Part shown: positions 57,933 to 64,000 of the stretch, one piece after another
Numbering within the stretch: position 1 is the first letter of the stretch
Layout: the number at the start of each line of letters is the position of its first letter
Assembly: GCA_905250115.1 (NCBI GenBank)
Contig: CAJNOI010000043.1
Coordinates: 393,821 to 457,820, forward strand
Direction: 5' to 3'
DNA length: 64,000 nucleotides
Source: Adineta steineri
Lineage: Eukaryota > Rotifera > Eurotatoria > Adinetida > Adinetidae
Translations under genes and position numbers: made by a program
The notes under the pieces: model-generated
What the model was told of the DNA's origin: nothing
The model's input: only the letters and a program-made list of their open reading frames with translations
Databases searched by the model: none

Positions 57933-59638
57933 TCACACAATTATTTCAAACTTTTGAATTCGATGATTATGAGAATCAACAACATAAAGATTTTCTTCAT
58001 CATCAAAAGATAAACCACAGGGATCATTCAATTGATTGCCTTCAGCATTTCTACCGACAATAATTTCACCTTCTTCTTTTTCTTCATACCAACGCATTAT
58101 GCGAGCATTTCCATAATCTGCTACATAGATTTGACCAAAATGATCAACAATGACTCCTTGAGGTTCAGACAGTTGATTCAGATTTGCTCCTTTACCATTT
58201 CCGACAGCCACAATTCTTCCTTCTCTTGCATCTTTTCTCCATTTCATCACACGGTGATTGCTCATATCTGATACATAAACAGATTGATTTTCATCAACAA
58301 AAATAAAAGTAGGGAAGTTAAGTTGATTGAGTTGATCTCCTTTTCCATTTCCACCTGCTACTATCATTCCTTCGTTATTAGATTCTCCAATTTTCCATCG
58401 TCTAACTTCATTCTTCTCACAATCTGAAACATAAAGAAATCCATGTTGATCTACTGCCAAGCTATAACAGTCAATATTATCAATTAGGATTTGTTGATTT
58501 TGATTTAACCATTGAATCACTCGTCTGTTACTATAATCAGCAATGATGATCGAATGATTCTTCGGATCAACAATCACATCTTGAGGTTGATTCAATTGAT
58601 TCATTCGATCTCCCCTGCCATTTCCACCTGCAGTGATATGTCCTTCTTTTGCATCACATTTCCATTCAATAATACGATGATTATGAGTATCAGCAATGAA
58701 AATATTCTTCTTTTCATCAATAAAGATTCCCATAGGACCAATGAGTTGATTTAATTCGTGTCCTTGTTTATTTCCACCAGCTACAGTGATAGCATTTTGT
58801 TTATATTTGTTGAATTTTGGTTCTAGAAAAAAATGAAAATAAAACATTTTCATGAAAAGATGAAAATATTCTTTTATAGATTATATATTTTCGAATACAC
58901 TTCTTTCATATGAATTCATTTTCAATATAAACAGAGAAAATACCTTTTTAATTGTGATGAAGAAAAGAGAATAAAAACATTGTTATTTTTCTAATTTATC
59001 GAAAATCTACTATAAAATATTTAAAGTGATAGAGTTGTAACAATATATCTCAAAATAATTAACAAATATTGAAGAAAAATTAAGTTTTTAATTTAATATT
59101 ATTTCATATCCTATCATTCTTCTTCATTCTGTTTCTTTTAGAAAGTATTTCTTACTAACTTACTTTTCGATAAGATAATTGAAACATCATTAATAAATGC
59201 TTGTGAATCTTGTTCAATAGAAATAGTAGATGGATTATTTAATTTTTCTGTAATTTTTGTTAATTGATTTGTTAAATAATTGAAATTACTTTCATTAAAG
59301 TCATTTTCTTTATCAAGTTGTTGTATTTGTTCCGTTAAATCATTATATTTCTTTTCATTGTCATTAATACATGTTTGTGATGATTTAGTGACAATTTCTC
59401 TACTGTCTTTTGCTTTTTGTTGAATTTTTTCTATTGAAGTTCTTTCCCATTGATCAATTTCTTTTATTAATACATGATTATATGGATTTTGTTTTCGTTC
59501 ATTAATTCTTTGTTTAAATTGATCATAATCATTAATAATATCATGTAATTCTTTATTTAATCTTTGGTGATGTTCTGTTAAGTTCATTAAAGAAAAGTGT
59601 TTTGAACATCCCTCACAAGTATATGTATTGTTTGCCAT
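57933..59638 (-). CDS. B-box-like / coiled-coil / NHL-propeller protein, copy D, degenerate zinc finger
   Basis: Exons 59638-59164 and 58822-57933, intron 341 bp, 454 aa. The first cysteine pair of the B-box is deleted and later ligands are changed (F-S-L-M-N-L where others have F-C-L-x-H-L), leaving only C-E-G-C and the final T-E-H-H; zinc binding is unlikely. Coiled coil and all six NHL blades are intact, with blade signatures D-T-H-N-H-R, D-Y-S-N-R-R, D-C-E-K-N-E, D-M-S-N-H-R, D-Y-G-N-A-R and D-S-H-N-H-R. The last linker is 3 residues shorter than in siblings. Possibly a regulator or decoy version. Confidence 0.82.
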
Positions 59639-59721
59639 TGCTACGTCTTTGAATAGAAGTCTATAAAAGAAATGAATATATCTATTTATCTACTTTCTTT
59701 AAATATAAACTGAAGAAAGTG

Positions 59722-59774
59722 TTTACATACACACGTGTACGCGTCTAGTCGGCTATGAACACACAAGTGTATGT
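59722..59774. repeat. Imperfect hairpin upstream of NHL gene D
   Basis: TACATACACACGTGT and ACACAAGTGTATGTGA are near-complementary arms about 20 nt apart, 85 bp upstream of the start codon. Unrelated to the TGTGGG hairpins. Confidence 0.45.
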
Positions 59775-60059
59775 GACTGGCTAACTATTTACACATCTAG
59801 GTATAATCACCTGACTAGTAAATATAAAATCATAGTATTATCTTTTTAATAGAGAATGTTTAATATTCACTGTTTCATAATACTCAAAGAATAAAAACAT
59901 GAAAGACATTATTTTTTTATGCATTTTATTTTCATTGATTAAGGTTAAAATTTGTATTAAACTCATTTCGTGAGAGTACCGTAACTAGGAATTGATACAA
60001 TGAATTCTCGATTGAATAACGTCTATGCTTTATACAATCATTTGTATTTGAAGAAGATT

Positions 60060-60361
60060 TTTGTAAACTATTTGTTGATTTAAAAGAAGATAATAATGTT
60101 GAAAATTTTAGTATGTAAAAGTTGAATCAGTTTTAATTGTTGATGCTAAATATTGAATTGATAAATAACCTAATTTTCGTGATATAGATTTATATTTAAA
60201 CGTGCTTAATTTGCTAATGATAAAATAGATGAACATACTGGATTTTCTGTTTTCGTTAAAGAAAATATTGTTAATGAACGTAGATCAGCTTGAACTTTTG
60301 ATGATGAAAGTTTATGTGATAAACTTAAATCAGAAGTAAAAGAGGTTTTGGGTAATGGTGA
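60060..60361 (+). pseudogene. Decayed coding fragment of unknown family
   Basis: Codon-like composition with several stops. One frame reads D-E-H-T-G-F-S-V-F-V-K-E-N-I and, after a stop, F-D-D-E-S-L-C-D-K-L-K-S-E-V. It ends at the hairpin at 60362. I do not recognise the parent gene. Confidence 0.35.
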
Positions 60362-60438
60362 AGAGGGTGTAAAATGTCGATGTGAGTACGGGTGTGTAGG
60401 TGTGGGTCCATATTTTATTTACGCAGACCCACATCCTA
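60362..60438. repeat. TGTGGG-type hairpin (copy 12)
   Basis: G-rich arm GGGTGTGTAGGTGTGGGTCC preceded by GAGGGTGT, then C-rich arm GCAGACCCACATCCT. Lies between a decayed fragment and the 3' flank of NHL gene E. Confidence 0.78.
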
Positions 60439-60554
60439 AAAAAAATCTTTCCCCGTTCTTTTCTTATCAAGAATAAAACTTTATTTTTTCTTTCATTTCT
60501 CGATTATTTAGTTAACAAAAAATTTCTTTTCTTTTTTCAAAATCAAAATTTTAT

Positions 60555-62321
60555 TCACAATACTATTTCAAATTTCTCGATTCGATGATTCGAAAAATCA
60601 ACAACGTACAGATTTCCTTCATTATCAAAAGATAAACCACTGGGATTATTTAATTGATTTGGTTGATTTCCTTCACCATTTCCACCGACAACAATTTCAC
60701 CTTCTTCTTTTCCTTCACACGAACGCATTATTCGATGATTGCCATAATCTGCCACATAGATTTGACCAAAATCATCAACAATTACTCTTTGAGGTAAAGA
60801 TAACTGGTTGAGGTTTTCTCCTTGACCATTTCCTCCAGCCACAACTATTCCTTCTTTTGCACCTTTTTTCCATTTCATTACACGATGATTGTTCAAATCT
60901 GATACATAAACAGATTGATTTTCATTAACAAAGATAGAAGTAGGATAATTAAGTTGATTGAGTAGATTTCCTTGTCCATTTCCACCTGCTACTACAATTC
61001 CTTCGTTGTTGTATTCTCCGATTTTCCATCGTCTCACTTCATTCTTCTCACAATCTGAAACATAAAGAAATCCATGTTTATCCACTACCAAACCGAAACA
61101 GTCAATATTGTCAATTAAGATTTGTTGATTTTGGTTCAACCATCGAATCACTCGTCTATTCTTACAATCAGCAATAATGATCGAATGATTTTGTTGATCA
61201 ACAATTACATCTGTTGGATGATTCAATTGATTCATTCGATTTCCTTGCCCATTTCTACCTGCAATGATTTGTCCTTCTTTAGCATTACATTTCCATTCAA
61301 CAATACGATGATTATGACTATCAGCAATGAAAACATTTTTGTTTTTATCAATAAAGATTCCTGTAGGACGACTGAGTTGATTTAATTCTTGTCCTTGTTT
61401 ATTTCCACCAGCCACAGTGATGGCAATTTGTTTCCATTTATTGAATGTTGGTTCTAGAAGATAATGAAAACAAAAGATTTTGATGAAAACACGAAAAGAA
61501 AATTTTGTTTTTGATCGAAGGGAAAAAAGAAAATATTAGTTTTCAATGAATATTTGAAAAAGAATTTTAGTTTTTGATTTAATATTATTTCATATCTTAT
61601 CATCCTTTTTTTATATACCAATAAATTGAATTTTCTATTTCTAGCAATTCTATTGTTATTGATTAAATAAATCAATAGTATTTTGAATTGTTTTTAGCTT
61701 CTTCCTCATCACTTTTCTTTGTTTCTACAGTTTTCTCACATAAATTCATAGAAAATGAGAACTATTCTTCCAAAAATTATTTCTTAAAAACTTACTTTTC
61801 GATAAAATGATTGAAATGTCATTAATGAGCGATTGTGAATTTTGTTGAATAGACACAATTGATGGATTATTTAGTTCTTCTGTAATTTTTCTTAATTGAT
61901 TTCTTAGATAATTTAAATTAATTTCATTAAATTCATTTAATTGATTTTCGTGATGAATTTGTTTTATTTGTTCACGTAAATCATTATATTTTATTTCTAT
62001 ATCATTAATAGATGTTTGTGATGATTTAATGAGGATTTCTCTGTATTCTTGTGCTTTTTCTTGAATTTTTTCAATTGATTTTGTTTCCCAATGGTTAATT
62101 TGATTCAGTAATGGATGATTCTGTGGATTTTGTTTTTGTTCATTAATTCTTTGTTTAAATTCATTATATTCATTGGTTATATGATGTAGTTCATTAGTTA
62201 ATATTTGACGATGTTCTGTTAAATGTATTAAACAAAATCTTTGTGAACATCCTTCACAAGGATATGTTATTTTATCTTTATTACATGTAAAACATAGTGT
62301 CTTGTTATTTGCCATTGTCAC
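60555..62321 (-). CDS. B-box / coiled-coil / NHL-propeller protein, copy E
   Basis: Exons 62321-61796 and 61453-60555, intron 342 bp, 474 aa. B-box-like finger intact (C-F-T-C-N-K, C-E-G-C, F-C-L-I-H-L-T-E-H). Blade signatures D-S-H-N-H-R, D-C-K-N-R-R, D-C-E-K-N-E, D-L-N-N-H-R, D-Y-G-N-H-R and D-F-S-N-H-R. Blade 5 ends M-R-S instead of the conserved M-R-W. Its blade-3 turn (C-F-G-L-V-V-D) is identical to that of the orphan exon and differs from B, C and D. Its intron length matches copy D, so D and E may be the closest pair. Confidence 0.88.
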
Positions 62322-64000
62322 GTCTTTGAATATAAATTTCTAGAAGAAATGAATATCTCGTTATTTACTTCTATATATAGATTAAATTAATAACTCAATG
62401 ACATTGAAAAGATTCTTCTGTAGTAGAAGAAATCGAAAATGAATTTGTTTTAGTTAATTTTAAATAAAAATCCAAATAATTCTAGTGATGATTTTTCAAT
62501 GAAAGAATGTTTGGATGTAGTTGAAGATTAAACATACATCGTTATTCTCGGAATGGATGATATATTAATCTCTTATCCACCTAACTGTATCGTCATGTTC
62601 ATTCTAATCCAGTCTAACTGTTATCATTATAATTACTCTCATTCTCAAGATAATTATTATGTAATATTATTTCAAGAGATTTACTTACCAAAATGGAACT
62701 ATTTCAAAGAATTGTATTTTTAAACTTGTGATATTTTGTATTTATTTTGATGTGAAGGAGAATTCAGTTTATACTACTTATAAGCGAATAAATAAATTAT
62801 TTGTTTACTATAGTAACCACATATATGATCACATGGTGTTTTCTTCCAGTATTCTTCTCTTTTCTTTCATGTATGATCGTATCGTATTTTCTCCTTTCCG
62901 TTATTATAATTCGTTTTTCTGCTGCTCTTTTAACTTATATCGAAATGTGTTATCTTCAAGTTATGAACAAAAATATATTGTATTTCGGAGATGGAAATAA
63001 TCAGTGCTCATTATATAAATACTCGTGTTTTCTTCTTGAATCAACAAACTATTGCTATGCTTTTAAGCATCATCTTTTTCATCAGCTTTCGATAAAACTA
63101 AAACACTACTTTGAATTTCTTTTTTAATAATTAAGTTATTTTGGTTGTTTTGTAAAAGAATAAAATTTGATATTTCATGTTTATTTTATGCCATAGGGAA
63201 TGAAAAATAAACTGTAGACTTAATATTGATGAAAGTAAGATCGAAGAGACTTTTCTAACTTATCTAATTTATTGTAGATAATGAATTCCATTATGACAAT
63301 GAAGTATTATAAAAAATTTTGTTTTCTATCGAAATAAGCAAAGTGTTTCGTACACGATCATGGAAGAGTTTTATTAAAAATAGTTTTTAAAAATCACAAA
63401 AATATTAAGACATTTTTTCATAATTTGAGTATAAAATACTATTGTTGAGCAAAAAGAATTATTTTGTATTCTTAAAGATCGAAATGACTTTTTCTACTGT
63501 TGGTAGGAATTGAAAAAATAAACTTTCTCAACAAAAGAGGTGCTAAAGAACCACACACTTCACATGAGAAAATCGACTTATTGAATACTTTATCAAATAA
63601 TATATTATTTAAAACGAGACAACGCTTCTTTGTGAGGTATTCAGATGAAAGTGTATTTTCTCATTAAAAAAACTAATTTGTGAAACGATTTCTTGCTCAT
63701 ATGATACACCGTTTATTGTTTTTTTTATACCATAACATCTATTCTAAGACAACATGAATGATTTTGTTGTAATAAGCAGTATGTATATATATATATATAT
63801 GGGAACATCTCTAGACTCTTGAATTTTTATGTCTGGCAAATACTCTAACTTCAGAAAAATTATATTAAAAAAAGAATTTATGCAAAACTTTTGCGCTATT
63901 CGTATTTATTCGATGAATATTGATTTTAGTTGATACAACAGAAGTTGAAAAAAAATATGGCAAAAATCTTGAAACAGTATACATGCATGCACTACTAGGA
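62322..64000. other. Right edge, non-coding
   Basis: About 62450-62760 matches the upstream region of copy B. Beyond that no gene is supported; overlapping open frames at 62728-63127 have no likeness. A TATATATATATATA run lies at about 63784-63800. Confidence 0.5.

Noticed and set aside
62728..63127. Overlapping hydrophobic frames near the right end
   Set aside because: Short, AT-driven, mutually overlapping, no motifs.
1..64000. CRISPR arrays, rRNA or tRNA genes, bacterial operons
   Set aside because: No regularly spaced direct repeats and no tRNA- or rRNA-like segment was recognised by eye; the introns show this is eukaryotic DNA. A tRNA scan was not possible here.

Overview
The window is AT-rich nuclear DNA from an animal with very small introns (mostly 45-60 bp, GT..AG). 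The most likely source is a bdelloid rotifer (Adineta/Rotaria type). Reasons: intron size; probable spliced-leader acceptor sites just upstream of several start codons; a kinesin-light-chain-type TPR protein fused to an arginine ADP-ribosyltransferase; a tandem family of NHL propeller genes; many short repeats built on TGTGGG, the motif I recall as the reported bdelloid telomere repeat; and decayed DNA transposons. The assignment is inference from gene content. Gene models were joined by eye from exon phase and splice sites; every multi-exon model given with exon coordinates closes in frame.

Left part (1-28 kb) is mostly conserved housekeeping: a CREST/alkaline-ceramidase-like membrane protein, a cathepsin L protease, a leucine-rich-repeat protein, a degenerate 6-phosphogluconate-dehydrogenase-like protein, the proteasome activator PA28-gamma (PSME3), a syntaxin-like protein without a membrane anchor, a small family of secreted eight-cysteine proteins (two intact, one truncated, with a 1.1-1.2 kb segmental duplication), a DnaJ type I (DNAJA) co-chaperone with a heat-shock element, a transferrin-receptor/glutamate-carboxypeptidase-II-like receptor that has lost its metal ligands and gained a His-rich insert, and a 612-aa coiled-coil protein.

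Right part (30-62 kb) is accessory in character. It holds an ADAM10-like metalloprotease with no visible prodomain, the ADP-ribosyltransferase-TPR protein, a decayed hAT transposase interrupted by a hAT-type MITE, a Gln-rich prion-like gene crossing an assembly gap, a MACPF-like protein, and a minus-strand array of B-box/coiled-coil/NHL genes: four complete two-exon genes (46-48, 51-53, 58-60 and 60.5-62 kb), one orphan NHL exon (39.9-40.8 kb) and one orphan B-box exon (55.9-56.4 kb).

Two observations stand out. First, the five NHL propellers are near-identical in framework but differ at the same few positions in each blade (the residues inside D-x-x-N-x-R and around the N-Q-L-x-x-P turn), with variants shared in a mosaic way between paralogues. 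That is the pattern expected of a diversified recognition surface. Second, a family of foldback hairpins (G-rich arm GGTGTGGGT first, C-rich arm ACCCACACC second) sits at the junctions between mosaic segments: both ends of the orphan NHL cassette, the end of the decayed hAT element, and the edges of several gene fragments. They look like fused or captured telomere repeats or a telomere-like foldback element, and may record how this region was assembled.
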